From Phocoena phocoena (lineage: Eukaryota; Chordata; Mammalia; Artiodactyla; Phocoenidae): DNA of 64,000 nt. The DNA lies in contig NC_089239.1 of assembly GCF_963924675.1 (NCBI RefSeq), positions 29,411,818 through 29,475,817 of the forward strand. Reading direction: 5' to 3'. Below, one piece after another: positions 23,166-34,975 of the stretch (the first letter of the stretch is position 1; each line of letters opens with the position of its first letter). The notes under the pieces are model-generated. The model did no database searches, had not been told where the DNA came from, and worked only from the letters and a program-made list of their open reading frames with translations. The translations under genes were made by a program, and so were the position numbers.

Positions 23166-23905
23166 TAGGGCCAAATTTGCAAATCCCGAAGTATTTTAAT
23201 TTGAGAGTGTGGGTTTTGTAGCATGTCATGAACTGCATCAGTGAGGGGACATGGGCTCACAAATGTATGGAACCTTCCTTTTGCCCTTTACACATCCCTG
23301 TCAAGAGTCTGGTTAGAGTGGGGATCTCTGGGGTCCATGGAGGACCCCATTTAAGTTTAGAGAACCTCCAACGTGATGAAATTGTCTCCTTTTCCAGAGA
23401 CTTGTACTTATGAAAGCCGACCAGCTCCACCTTTCCCCGGAATGCTGTTATTTACCCAGTGGATGACCCAGTGGGTGTCCCCTGGTAGTCACGCCCGGCA
23501 GCAGCCCCAGCTCTCTCGGGACCTGCAGCGTCTGTCGCCCCCTCTAAGAGCCCCTTGCTCCTGACAGCCTCAGACCATCCTCCCAGCACTGACCCTAAAG
23601 AGAGCAGTTCCAAACCACGGCCTGCCTGAGCCCCCCAGCGGCAGCTGCGCGGCTGCACCACTGTCAAAGCCCTTCAGGCAGAGCCTTCTGGAGCGGTCTG
23701 AGCAAAGCCAGCCAGGAACGTCAAGCAGTCGGCACCCCTGCTGCCCCTCAACTACCTTCTGAAAGGCTGACCCCCTAAGCCCCACGTGGCTTCCCCGGGT
23801 TGGGAACAGGTGCATGGGCGTCCCACTGCACCCTGGGCCCGCGGGGCTGCCAGGCATCCTCGCTCACTTCTACACCTGCATTTATCAGTGGTATCCCCAG
23901 AGGGG
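23166..23905. other. GC-richer unassigned DNA
   Basis: Bases about 23430-23860 are richer in G and C than the flanks and give overlapping frames on both strands. No protein family is recognisable and no exon structure can be supported. Confidence 0.4.
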
Positions 23906-24074
23906 TGTGACAGCGTGGAAGAGCAGTGGCTTGGGAATCAGAAATACTCAGATTGGGGTCCTGACTGGACCACTCACTGGTTGAATATTCTTAGGCTCTG
24001 AGCTTCCATTTTCTCAGCTGTGAAGCAGGGATTGTGGTGTCAACCTCACAGGGCACCTGTAATTATTAAGTGAG
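23906..24074 (+). mobile_element. MIR SINE
   Basis: Nearly the whole MIR layout is present: 'agcgtggaagagcagtggct', 'tcagattggggtcctgactg', 'ccactcactggttgaat', 'ttccattttctcagctgtga', 'acctcacagggcacc' and 'attattaagtgagagca'. Confidence 0.8.
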
Positions 24075-24189
24075 AGCATACAGATATATGTGGATATAAA
24101 ACTGTATAGCTGTACACTAGCAGAAAGGTCTATCTGTAAACTAATATATTATACACAGGCACATTTCATATATTACACATACATGTGTA

Positions 24190-24222
24190 GAGAGAGACAG
24201 ACAGACAGACAGACAGATAGAG
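24190..24222 (+). repeat. (GACA)n microsatellite
   Basis: Short tandem run of GACA after GAGA units. Confidence 0.9.
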
Positions 24223-26170
24223 AAGGCACTTGCCCTTGGAAAACACACTCAGTGGTAATAATTACTATAATTACCCAGGAGAGCACCAACGCAAATTTCC
24301 AATAGCGACCTGGGAACACACTAAAAAAAGTTTTTTCGAATTTTTTGCAATTTTCATTTTTATATCTAGAATAACCTAGTAGTGACACCATGATTTGACA
24401 GGTAGAGGTAGGTCTGGGATTCAGCATGTCAGGGGCAAATGCCTGTGTTTATATGCTGCCCTTAAAGTCTACCTTCTGGTTTTTCTAGGCAGTTCCACCA
24501 TCAAGCATCAGTTCTTTAGCCCTTCCCACAAGACTTAACTACTGTTTATATCTGAAGAAATTAATACATGAAACAACCCAAACTAAAATAAATATTATTT
24601 CTAAAATCTTTGGAATACTAAAGCTATTAATTTAATTCCTCGAAAACAGTGTTGAGCATGTACCCGACTAGGTGGGGTTCGTCTAATCCTCAAGAAGACT
24701 GTAATTCAGGGAGTGAGAGAAACACATCTCCTTGCTGTCCTCATCAACAGAGTAAAATAAATGCCTATTCAGAGAAGCAAAATTGTACTTACAGGAACAT
24801 GGAGAAAGAAAAGTCTTTCCAGTTGCGTTTTGCCGAACCTACTCTACGCCAAGTTCTGTGCTTTACAACAGGGAAGGAAACATTCATCAGATTTGATCTT
24901 CGCCTCTGAGGAATTTTTAATCTCTCTGGGAAGACAGATGTTTAATGAACAAATTATAACCCAATGTGATTATAGGAAAGGAGTGTTCCAAGACTACGGG
25001 AAGGCGGATTCACAGCATCCATGGATGTCAGGGATGGGACTGGCCTCAGAAGTGGAAGAAAAACTGACAGACCAGCTCCTAACCTCTGGGCACCATCTTA
25101 AACCCCAGTGGTGTGTATAGATCCTAATCCTGTTGTCTGTGGCCTCCAGCAAGGGTTTCAGTACTTCAGGGTTTCACTTTATTGAGATCTTTCTTTATTC
25201 AATATCCCTGATAATCAGCTTTCGCTCTCTGAGCTGATTTTATCCTCTGTTGGCAAATAAATGTGAAGGCTAATATAACTCCCTCTTATTCACTCTCTGT
25301 TTTCAGAAGAAGTACCCGATACCTACTTTTTACAAATCAAGTCCACAAAATTGATGCAGATGTCATTGTTTCAAGGCCATCATCCTCGGAACACACGTAT
25401 CGAATGCAGATGTAAAGTACCAATGGTCAACGCCAGCACCCCCATTCTTGACTTGCCAAAACAAGTAGATTGGAGTTGAACAAACTAGCTTTGAATATCA
25501 TTTGTCCCATGGCTAAGTAGTGGGAGTTGCCAGAACATGACAGCTATAATGAAGAATACCCTGACTCCGCAGATCTGAGAAAGGCAGAAATTGTTCTCTT
25601 TACTAGGGCTTTTCTTTATGAACGCTGGTATAGAATCTGGAGGAAGTTCTTTAAAAGTTTGTTTAATAAAAGTAGAAGACATCTTCCTGCACTGAAGTTA
25701 CTAAGGGCCGGGCAGCATATAAAACAAAGACAATTTTCACTTTTGCTTCAACAAAGCTGATCAATACCAAAGCTGGTATTGCTGATCAATTCCCATGCAA
25801 AAATGTGTGGCGTTTAAAAGCTTATATTGATACTTTTAAAAATTTGACACAGAAAGTTAAGGAAATGCTAGACATCATTAGACACCAACTGACATGTAAA
25901 TATTAGCAAAACTGATTTGTGCTGTTTTGAGTTTTGTTCTCGACCAGCTGAATGTTTCTCTTTATTATTATCGTCCCAGTTTGAATACTAATCCCTTTTA
26001 CTTCTACATGAAGTACTCTGTATATTTCAATTACAAAAGATTACATGTTTACTGTCCAACAGAATTTCCTACAGAAAAGAAAAGGAAAGAAATCAGACTA
26101 TACAGAGAAATGGCAGATACCAGGGAGGGGGTCGGCGAGAGACAAGATGAGCCTGAGATGCCTTGTTGAC
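24223..26170. other. Unassigned DNA with a small palindrome
   Basis: No gene or repeat family recognised across almost 2 kb. At 25756-25790 there is a perfect 8-bp inverted repeat (caatacca / tggtattg, 4-base loop) framed by two direct copies of gctgatcaat. Frames such as 24761-25120 (119 residues) do not resemble known proteins. Confidence 0.45.
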
Positions 26171-26640
26171 CCAGAGAGTATATATACGGTGGAATGTTAC
26201 TCAGCCGTAAAAAAAGAATGAAATACTATCATTTGCAGCAACATGGATGGACCTGAAGCCACTCAGAGAAAGACAAATATGATATGATATTACTGATATG
26301 TGGAATCTAAAAAAATGATACAAATGAACTTATTTACAAAACAGAAATAGAGTCATAGTCGTAGAAAGCAAACTTATGGTTACCAAAGGTTATAGCGTGG
26401 GGTGGGGGAAGGATAAATTAGGAGTTTGGGATTAACATACACACATTACTATATATAAAACAGATAAACAACAAGGACCTACTGTGTAGTACAGGGAACT
26501 ACATTCAATATCTCATAATAAACCATAATAGAAAAGAATCTGAAAAATAATATGTATAACTGAATCACTTTGCTGTACACATGAAACTAACACATTGTAA
26601 GTTAACTATACTTCAAATTTAAAAACTGGTTAAAAAATTG
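26171..26640 (+). mobile_element. L1 3' end
   Basis: Starts near 'atggtggaatgttactcag'-type text, then 'gcagcaacatggatggacct', 'tatgtggaatctaaaaaa' and 'cttatggttaccaaaggt'. It ends with 'actgaatcactttgctgta', 'aactaacacattgtaagtt' and 'actatacttcaaatt'. Same 3' UTR class as the copies at 16.5, 33.3 and 43.3 kb. Confidence 0.88.
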
Positions 26641-26649
26641 TTCCAGGAG

Positions 26650-27595
26650 AGAAAAAAAAAAAGTGCTCAAAATAATGAGAACACACCAAAATGATAGTGA
26701 AACCAGCACAAAGGAACTCCCACTGGCCACATCTGACAATCAAAGCAAGAATATAAGGAAACTACTGAATAAAATAGGAGTCCATGAGTCTGTGCTGATA
26801 TAAGCAAAGGAAAAAATAAATGGAGAGAAGACAACGTTTTTCACACTTCATCTGTAGATTACAACTGAGGAAAGTAGAAATGATCATCCTTGTAACAATT
26901 CAGCCAGGAAATGTCAAATGGTGCTAAAACTTGTGGATGAAAGTTACAAGAGAAATGCAATATTCCATACTCTCAAATTACCTTCCCACAATAAACTTAA
27001 TAGGGAAGAAAGCTGACAGATACCTCCTTAATCAAATGATCAAAGTTAACTTCACCTGTAAGGGGACCAATTGCAATCAACTATCCTGTGATGAGACACA
27101 CGAGAACACTGTCACTTCTGTGATCTTCCCACCGAAATTGTACCACCTGAATCTTATCATCAGACAACGGCAAGCTGAGGGACATTCTATAGGGTAAATG
27201 ACCTGTAATCAACAAAACTGCCAAGGCCATGAAAGCCAAGATAGAAGACTTCCATCCAGAAGTAGACTAAAGAAAGAGGACAACTAAATTCAAAGTTTGA
27301 ACCTGGACTAAACCGTTATACTCGAGAGGACATTATTGCAATGACTGGTGAAACTTGAATGGAATTGGTAGGTTAAATTGTAGTATGATACTAATGTTAA
27401 TTTCCTTAACGTGATGGTTGTTTGGGGTTATGCAGGAGAGCAGTCTGGTTTGTAGGAGATGTACACTAAAGTACTATGGTTGCTGGGCATCCTCTCACCA
27501 CTGACTCCCAAATTATTCAGAAATAAAGCTCTTTGTACTAGTGTAGCATCATTTCTGCAAGCAGGAGATTATTTCAAAATAAAAACAACAAAAAA
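26650..27595 (+). mobile_element. Old L1M(E) 3' UTR
   Basis: Diverged text in the order of an L1ME-type 3' UTR: 'aaattgtagtatgatacta', 'atgttaatttccttaacgtg', 'ttgtttggggttatgcagga', 'gtacactaaagtac', ending 'ttatttcaaaataaaaac'. Identification rests on this order; no coding content. Confidence 0.6.
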
Positions 27596-28210
27596 AAGAC
27601 AGTTGATAAAACTCAGAATAATATAAAAAGTAAGCTAGCACAGCTGATGAGGGAAATTAAAGAGAAAAAAATTCTTGCGAATTTAAAACCATACCTGACA
27701 TAGAATATAAAATTGATGCTGTTTAAAATTAATTCAGTGATATTGACTTAAGAAAAGTCACACATAAAGCAGTGAAAAATCAAATAGATGAACTAAATGC
27801 AAAAAAAAACATTACATGGAGGAAAATAGAGACCCAATATGTTCAAAATTTTTTCTGAAGAAGGAAATAAAACAAGGGCAACAGGGCTTCCCTGTTGGCG
27901 CAGTGGTTGAGAGTCCACCTGCCGATGCAGGGGACACGGGTTCGTGCCCCGGTCCGGGAAGATCCCACATGCCGCGGAGCGGCTGGGCCCGTGAGCCATG
28001 GCCGCTGAGCCTGCACGTCCCGAGCCTGTGCTCCGCAACGGGAGAGGCCCGCGTACCGGAAAAAAAAAAAAAAAGGCAACAAAAACAAGATATTTCGAAT
28101 TATAAGAAAATTTTCCAGAAATAAAGGACACAGAAATCTGTAATTAAAAAGTCATCCCATATTCCCCCCAAAAATAATAGATAATTCATTGCTCAATTCG
28201 AGGAGAAGAA
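27596..28210 (+). other. Possible old LINE ORF1-type sequence split by a SINE
   Basis: A/T-rich DNA on both sides of the CHR-2 SINE has an A-rich plus strand and repeated Lys/Glu codons, suggestive of a decayed LINE (HAL1- or L1M-like) ORF1 region. No diagnostic motif survives, so this is a guess. Confidence 0.25.
27884..28074 (+). mobile_element. CHR-2 SINE with a 16-bp internal deletion
   Basis: CHR-2 head, A box (ttggcgcagtgg), B box (ggttcgtgccc) and body are intact, with poly(A) at 28060-28074. Compared with the copies at 3968 and 51845, the 16 bp between two 'gagaggcc' repeats near the 3' end are missing. The flanking ggcaaca at 27877-27883 and 28075-28081 is a short target-site duplication. 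Confidence 0.93.
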
Positions 28211-29704
28211 CATACTGACATATTAACAAATCACCAGCCATGGAAAATCTCAGCCACAGTTATCTCAACAGGAATGGATTTCACAAGAGAATGAAGGTAT
28301 GCTTATACTAAGGTAATTTAAAAAACAGTCTGCCGGTTATCTATGTCAATTTTTTAAGTTGTCAATCACTTGTAAAAAGAAAAAATTCTCATATTTTCAA
28401 GGACTGAGGATCTACAACTTTCATAGACTTCATAGGGAATATATACTTGAAGACTGTGCCAGGGTCTGCATGTTTTTGCCCCAGTATAAAACTCTGCCTT
28501 CTTTCTTAGTGATGGGATCCCTAATTTTAACCAGGTACATAGCTGCCCAGATTAAAAAATTATACTTTCCAACTTCCCTTCCATCCAGTTGCAGCCATGT
28601 TGACCACAAGGGGGCCAGAGTCACAGCAGCCTGGAGCTCCAAGGACTTCATGAAGCCAGTCTCAGCCCTGTCCTGACTACTTCCAGACATCTTTTAATAC
28701 TAAGTGGCACCAAAAGACACTAAAGCCAGATAAAAGATTAAATCTCAAATGAGCAAACTGTTTGTGAAATAAATTGTAGTGAACATTAAATTTAATTAAA
28801 CACAGAATAAGCCAAAATGGTTGGGGTAAATAGAGTTAAAATGCCATTACATGCTGTTATAATTCCTGAAATAAAAGATGAGTAATGTATAAATAATTTG
28901 GTGACTGTGGATTGGGATAAAATCCAGACTATGTCAGCAAATGGATGTAGCAAATAGATGAATGAGGGTTAGAAAGAAGAGGATACATAAAATGCGCTGA
29001 TTTGTTCCTCTTTCAAGGGAGAAATTGATACGCTCAGTTTCACTTATGAAATTGATGAATTGAAGAGAAATATGGGACTAAGAGTATTACTTAATATGTT
29101 TATGTCAGTTAGAATTAGGTTTGGATGACAGTAAAAGAAAACCAAAATCACAGCAGCTCAACAAATTTAAAGGTTTATTGCTCTTTCAAATAAAATGAAG
29201 CTGAAGAGAGGTACTCCAGGGCTACCGTGGTTGTTTCCATTTGGCATGAGAAATATAGACTTATTCTAACCTAATGATTTTCCATCTTTGATGCATGGTA
29301 TCCATTTTCAAGACTGCCTCATGTTCATAAGATGAACACTGGAGCTCCAGCCATCGTATCTGCTTCCAGACAGAGAACAAGTGGAAGAAATGTTCATCTA
29401 AGTTGTCTTATATTCCATTGCTCACACATAAATTAAAGAGAAGATGGAAAATCTAGTCTTTTAGTCAAGCATATTTTTGCCCCTCAATAAAAAGAGGGTT
29501 CTGTTCATAAGAAGGAAGATGAAGTATTGCATAGGTAACTGGCAGTCTCTGCCTTAGAAGTAAGTGTAACAACTTGTGTAATGACTATATATTCACACAC
29601 TAATAAAAGGGAAAAACAGAACTCAGAAGACTCTTAGCAAACTGCTAATATACATTATTTCTTGTTGTTCCACCTTGTTAAGAAAAAAAAGAATGAATTT
29701 CTGG
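28211..29704. other. Unassigned DNA, possibly diluted old repeats
   Basis: No gene recognised. Stretches at about 28530-28680 and 29110-29430 (for example 'caacaaatttaaaggttta', 'gctccagccatcg') have the look of old dispersed repeats, but I cannot name a family. Confidence 0.35.
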
Positions 29705-30060
29705 ATGTTTGGGGTTGAATTGCCATACAAAGATTCATATGTTGCAGTCCTGAGTCCCAGCACCTCAGAACACAACCTTATTGGGAAATAGGGCCATTGT
29801 AGACGTAATTGGCTAAGATGAGGTCATACTGGGGTATTGTGGGCCCTAATCCAACATGACTGGTGTCCTTATAAAAACGGGAAATTGGGACACAGGCAAA
29901 CACTCAGAGAGAATACCATGCGAAGACAAAGGCAGGGGTGTGCTGAAGGTTCTACAAGAAAACGAATGTCAAAGATCGCCAGCAAACCAACGAAAACTTA
30001 AGGATGAAGAAGCATGCATAGATTCTCCCTTGCAGTCTCAGAAAGGGCCAACCTAGATGA
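29705..30060 (+). mobile_element. MaLR/MLT1-like LTR remnant
   Basis: Order of text fits the LTR class I associate with ERVL-MaLR (MLT1): 'tttggggttgaattgcc', 'aagattcatatgttgcagtc', 'gtagacgtaattggctaaga', 'tgaggtcatactgggg', 'ggtgtccttataaaaacggg' and 'accatgcgaagacaaaggc'. The family name is from memory. The 3' end with its polyA site is not preserved. Confidence 0.6.
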
Positions 30061-30489
30061 CACCTAGATGACCAGATGGGGTGCTCTAATTAGAGGCCCC
30101 TCGGTGAGCACGTGATACATGTCCCTGCTGGGCACGGACGCAGCCCCACGAAACATCAGTAGGTGATGCGTATGTGCAAAGAATAAGGCACTTTTCTTCC
30201 AGGGTGCAGGGCTTGAAGAGCAGAGAGTGGGCCGGACCTAAACCCCACTGTCCCGACCATGGGCACTTGACACAGTGCACAAAGCTCACCAGTGGCCCTG
30301 CAGCCCTGCAGCGTGAACACATACTATGTGTGTGAAAGTCCAGTGGTGACGGGAGCATGGCGTGAAACTCATTCCTGGAGCTGCCCGTTCCCCTGGCTGG
30401 TGGAAGAGAAGGTAGAGAGGGGAGCAGGGAACAGATCACGAAGGACGTAAGTCATGCTGCCAAGTGTGCATTTAATCCTACGGCCCAGA
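30061..30489. other. Unassigned DNA, possible L2 piece at the right end
   Basis: Bases 30400-30480 have weak similarity to L2 (minus). A 117-residue minus-strand frame at 30086-30439 matches no known protein. Confidence 0.35.
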
Positions 30490-31347
30490 AGTTCTCAAAG
30501 TGTGCTGTGCGGGTCCCTGAGGGACTCCTCCCATGGCTCTGCCAGGTCAAGACTGGCTTCATAATAACGCTCGGACGTTATTTGCCTTTTTCACCAGGTT
30601 GACATTTGCACTGTTGGTGCAAAAGCAACGGTGAGAAAAACTGCAGGAGCCTGACTATAAGGCTGGTGCATCGTCAGACTCTGACTCTACACACTTGCAG
30701 AAAAAATGCCAGTTTCACTTAAGTAGATCCTTGATGAAACACAATAGTATATAATGTACACAGTAATATATGATATAGTATATACAATATATACTGTATA
30801 ATATATGTAACAGTAATATATGTACTAATCTAGTTAAATCTCAGCTCCTGAGTACACATCTTTCTAATACTTGCTGCGATGAAATGGGAATCATTTATAG
30901 AGCACTTCTGCATTTGGAGGTTTCAAGGAAATGCCTGTTTTCCTGTGGGACTGAGCTGTGAGCGCAACTAGCTGCTTTTTCCTGGCACGTTCCTTTTACC
31001 TGAAAGAATGGCTGACAACCTATGGCGATTCAGACTCGGGTATTTAGATGACATATTCTCAGAAAGAAGGAAAACAGTGATAAAATCTGAGTTTTCAGTG
31101 AAAATTAGAATACTGGAAAGCTTGTATCCACTGCCATGAACTTGACGACTTTACAATACTTGAACATGTTCATAAGGTAGGGGATGACATTAACAAATGT
31201 GCTTTTTGAAATTGTTTTGTGGAATGTGTCAACATCTGTAAGACCCATATAACTCAGCAAAGCAATATTTATTTTCTCAGTGGCCAGTGCACAAAGTTAT
31301 AAAATCATGCATGGGTAAAAGACCCACTCAAAGTGGAATAACGACCA

Positions 31348-31670
31348 ATGGGTTTTAACGTAACAAAGGATAAAAAACTTATTGGTGTGATTTTGGATTC
31401 CAAATTGCAACTAACCTTTAAGCAACTATCTCTTGCTGAGTTTCGGTATCCACAATTGTTCAAAAAGGCTATTAAAATACCCCTCTATTTTCCAACTCTA
31501 TATTTGTGTGAGGTCCAATTTTCTTCATATCCTTCAGCCAAAACATGTAAAAGATTGGATGCAGGAGTAATACAGAGTCCATCCAGCTTCTATTACACCA
31601 GACCTTAGGGATATATGCAAAAATGTAAAACAATGCTACCCTTCTCACTAAAGATTTGTCATTTTGTAAA
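31348..31670 (+). pseudogene. hAT transposase C-terminus (hATC dimerisation domain) relic
   Basis: The frame 31348-31608 encodes FKQLSLAEFRYPQLFKKAIK followed by YFPTLYLCEVQFSS. This matches the C-terminal hATC dimerisation domain of hAT transposases, whose usual form is 'W..y..eyp.l...Al.iL.pFptTYlCE.gFS'. A segment usually lying between 'AEF' and 'YP' (with the conserved Trp) is missing. The SA.TCKRLD part corresponds to the 'tikTk.RnRL' segment. A stop ends the frame, and the usual final Lys/His-rich tail is out of frame after it. No upstream catalytic domain can be read in frame, so this is a dead relic, not a domesticated gene. Confidence 0.65.
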
Positions 31671-31858
31671 ATATATTTTACAAAAATGTATTGATTATGT
31701 TAACATACAATGAGCTTATCATTTGTTATTATTAAATGAATTCAAAATAAATATTTTAAAAATTTGTTTTAATTTTAAACAGAAATATCATTTCTATGGA
31801 AAAGACCAGTATACATATGAAAGCAATCCTGAAATTTAAAAGTTTGAGCAATTCTTCT

Positions 31859-31886
31859 ACACACACACACACATACACACACACAG
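31859..31886 (+). repeat. (CA)n microsatellite
   Basis: Short imperfect CA run with one interruption. Confidence 0.9.
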
Positions 31887-31960
31887 AATGACAAAAATAA
31901 AATAAAAAAATAAAAGTTCTCAGGGACCTCAGTAATTTTTAAGACTGTCCAGATAAAGGA

Positions 31961-33300
31961 TGATTCGGGGGGGGAAAAGGTATCAGTTATCTGAATATGT
32001 TGCCTAGGAGATTTTTATAGATTGAAGCAAAGAGAATAGAACATCATCAACCGGCATGATACACTGGGCACTGGACATCCAAAAAGGGTATGAATCCTAC
32101 TAGAGATTCCTGTGGAACATTCTTTTTTTTTCTGAACACTTTCTTGTTCAGTGCCATCTCCCACAAAGAAGCGTTTCTTTCTTGCTTTATATCAGATGCA
32201 ATAAGGAAACAGAGCAACACTGAGATGATAGATGTGTGACCTAGCTCCTTCACGAGTCTGAGGTTTCATAATTAAGGTCAATGAAATGCTGCGCTTTTGA
32301 CTTAAATTTAAATCTTGGAAAATCATAAATGACTATGTTTCCTATTTTATGTTTTATGGATGTTATGGTCCTTTGCAGAGACTGCAAACCACACATGTAA
32401 TATCTGCAAATAGCAGATAATATTACAGATATTTCTTTCTTATGAAAGTACGACATGATCGCTGCCCTCAAAAATGTTACAGAAGGAGATTCTCACATAT
32501 GAAATTATGAAAACATAGTAAACAGAATCGTGTGTTACAAAGGTGCCAAGTTTGGCCAAAATTGGCAAAAGTGAAACCAGAGACAAACTTGGACAAGCGA
32601 GCGGGACTCAGTAAGCAGGCACAAGGCAGAAGACCAGCTTCTAAATGGTGAGGCAAAGCCTTGAAGCAAGAATAAATCTTCATTAACTAGGGTAGAACTT
32701 CAACAGGGAGAAGATTTCTTCAGCAGGAAAAAGAAAAGGCAAATGGCCTTAAAATACCACCAAAAATTTGAATAATCTTTGGCTGGACCTCACTGAGCAC
32801 AAATCTTACAGTTTTTGTTGGACTGCATTTAAATTATTAAATCGATGACATTTAAAACAACTTGACATTACTGCTTCAAGACTGCAATTCACTTGAAAAT
32901 ATATGCAATGATATTTGTAAATATTTCTTTCATTTTTCTTTGAAAGCAGGAAATAAAAAATCTTCCAAGAGTTATTTTTGATAGTTTTTAGTTGTGGGGA
33001 ATAACCGATTTAAGTGATTCAAATATTATTGCTACCTCTTTTTTTTCTTTCTTCCTAAAAGAAAACCTAGATGCCTGAGTTAACATATTAGGGAAAAATG
33101 GATAATTTTAATATTGATTTTCAGTGCCTGTAATGATGCTGCAGTTTTTAAAGCATTTTTATTTATTCCATATTTCATGCCAGAGTTTCTCTCCTTGGCT
33201 GTCTAAAACATAATTCAGCTGTATCCTTGGGCTTATGTATTTATTCAGCAATGCCTTCTCTAATGGAAAAAGTTTTAAATAGAAATGCTAGAATTCAAAA
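31961..33300. other. Unassigned A/T-rich DNA
   Basis: No gene, RNA or clear repeat. Three minus-strand frames of 68-73 residues at 32047-32683 have no similarity I recognise. Confidence 0.5.
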
Positions 33301-33309
33301 GTGATTGGA

Positions 33310-33450
33310 ATCCATAAAGGAAAAGAATCTGAAAAAAAATAGGTATATATGTATGTATAACTGAATCACTTTGCTGTCCACCAGAAACTAAAGAACATTG
33401 TAAGTCAACTATACTTCAATTTAAAAAAATAAAGACTATAAAAACAAAGA
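33310..33450 (+). mobile_element. L1 3' tail with target-site duplication
   Basis: Last about 140 bp of an L1 3' UTR ('aaaggaaaagaatctgaaaa', 'actgaatcactttgctgtcc', 'ctatacttcaatttaaaa') with an A-rich end. The 9-bp sequence gtgattgga flanks it at 33301-33309 and 33451-33459. Same 3' UTR type as the copy at 26.2 kb. Confidence 0.9.
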
Positions 33451-33734
33451 GTGATTGGAGAGCATCTAATTTAATTCCTGACATGCCAGCTTGCACAGAG
33501 ACAGAAAGAGGGTTCAGCTGTACCGGAGCCTTGTCTTGCAAACTATCTCAGAACTATCTAGAAAATAATGCAAATAGATTCTACATCTATTACTCTGAGA
33601 TGCTGCTGTTTAATTCTGCAGATAAATATTTGTTTTCCACTCTTACAATGCAACACTAGTTCTTTTCAACATAGGGGTGCCATCTTCAATTATGTCTTTA
33701 TTACGTATGTTCTCTTTGTCTTGGCTCTCCCTCT

Positions 33735-34975
33735 TTTTTAATTAATAAACTTTATGTTTTAGAGGAGTTTTAGGTTCACATAAAATTAGTGGACAGTACA
33801 GAGAGAGCCATACATGCCCTGTTCCCCACAGACACAGCCTCCCCCATTATCAACAACCCCACCAGAGGGTCATTTGTTACAACTGATGAATCTGAATTGA
33901 CACATCATAATCACCCAAAGTCCATAGTTTATGTCGGGGTTCACTCATGGTATCGTACACTCTCTGGGTTTGAACAAATGGATAATGACATGTATCCATC
34001 ATTACAGCATCATACAGAATACTTTCGCTCCCCTAAAAATCCTCTGTACTCCACCTATTCATTCCTCCCCTCTGTGCTCAACTACTGACAGCCACTACTC
34101 TTTACTGTCTCCATAGTTTTGCTTTTTCCAGAATGTCACAGAGTTGGAATCATACAATATGTAGGCTTTTCAGGTTGGCTTCTTTCACTTCGTCATATGC
34201 ATTTAAGTTCCCTCCAGGTCTTTTCACAGCTTGATAGCTCATTTCTTTTCAGTACTGAATAATATTCCATTGTCCGTGGACCACAGTTTATTTATCCACT
34301 CACCTACTGAATCTTCGTGGTTCCAACTTTTGGCAATTAGGAATAAAGCTGCTATAAATGTTTGTGTGCAGGTTATTGTGTGGACATAAGTTTTGAACTC
34401 TTTAAGTAAATACCAAGGATCTTGCTTACTGGATCATATAGTAAGAAGATGCTTAGTTTTGTAGGAAATTGCTAAATTGTCTTCCAAAGTGACTGGACCA
34501 TTTTGCATTCCACCAGCAATGAGTGAGAGTTCCTGTTGCTCCACAATCTCACCAGCATTTGCTTGTCAGTGTTTTGGATTTTGGTCATTCTCAAAGGTGG
34601 GTAGTGGTATCTAATTGTTTTAATTTGCATCTCCCTGACGACATAGGATGTGGAGCATCTTTTCATGTGCTTATCTGCCATGCATATATCTTCTTTGGTG
34701 AGGTGTCTGTTCAGGTCATTGTCCCATTTTTTTAAATCTGCTTATTTATTTTATTATTATTGAGTTTTGAGTGCTCTTTGTATATTTTGAATAACAGTAC
34801 TTTATCAACCGTGTCTTTTGAAAATATTTTCTCTTAGTCTGTGGTTGTCTTCTCAATATCTTGACATTGTATTTTGTGGAACAGAAGTTTTTAATTTTAA
34901 TGAAGTCCAGTTTATCAGTTCTTTCATGGTTCCTGCCTTTAGTGTTATATCTGAAAAGTCATATTGACTCTCTTT
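33735..34975 (-). mobile_element. Old L1 3' half, minus strand
   Basis: Read on the minus strand, this gives the end of ORF2 and the 3' UTR of an old L1. The 69-residue frame 34681-34472 reads HMKRCSTSYVVREMQIK, a well-known ORF2 C-terminal segment, followed by a degenerate knuckle (QMLVRLWSNRNSHSLLVECK). On the plus strand the reversed text 'taatattccattgtccgtgg' and 'tttggcaattaggaataaa' is visible. Stops and frameshifts are frequent. Confidence 0.82.

Larger units (their letters stand above)
30490..31960 (+). mobile_element. Decayed hAT-superfamily DNA transposon
   Basis: The left end ('agttctcaaagtgtgctgtg', then 'gggtccctgaggg') looks like a hAT terminal repeat. The right end ('ttctcagggacctcagtaat', 'ttttaagactgt') resembles the same family's 3' terminus. 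Between them lies the 3' part of a transposase gene, then an A/T-rich tail ('aaatgaattcaaaataaat'). At about 1.5 kb it is shorter than autonomous hATs and heavily mutated. An AT-rich, locally palindromic stretch (30745-30826) and a CA microsatellite (31859-31886) interrupt it. Terminal 8-bp duplications were not established, so the borders are approximate. Confidence 0.6.
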
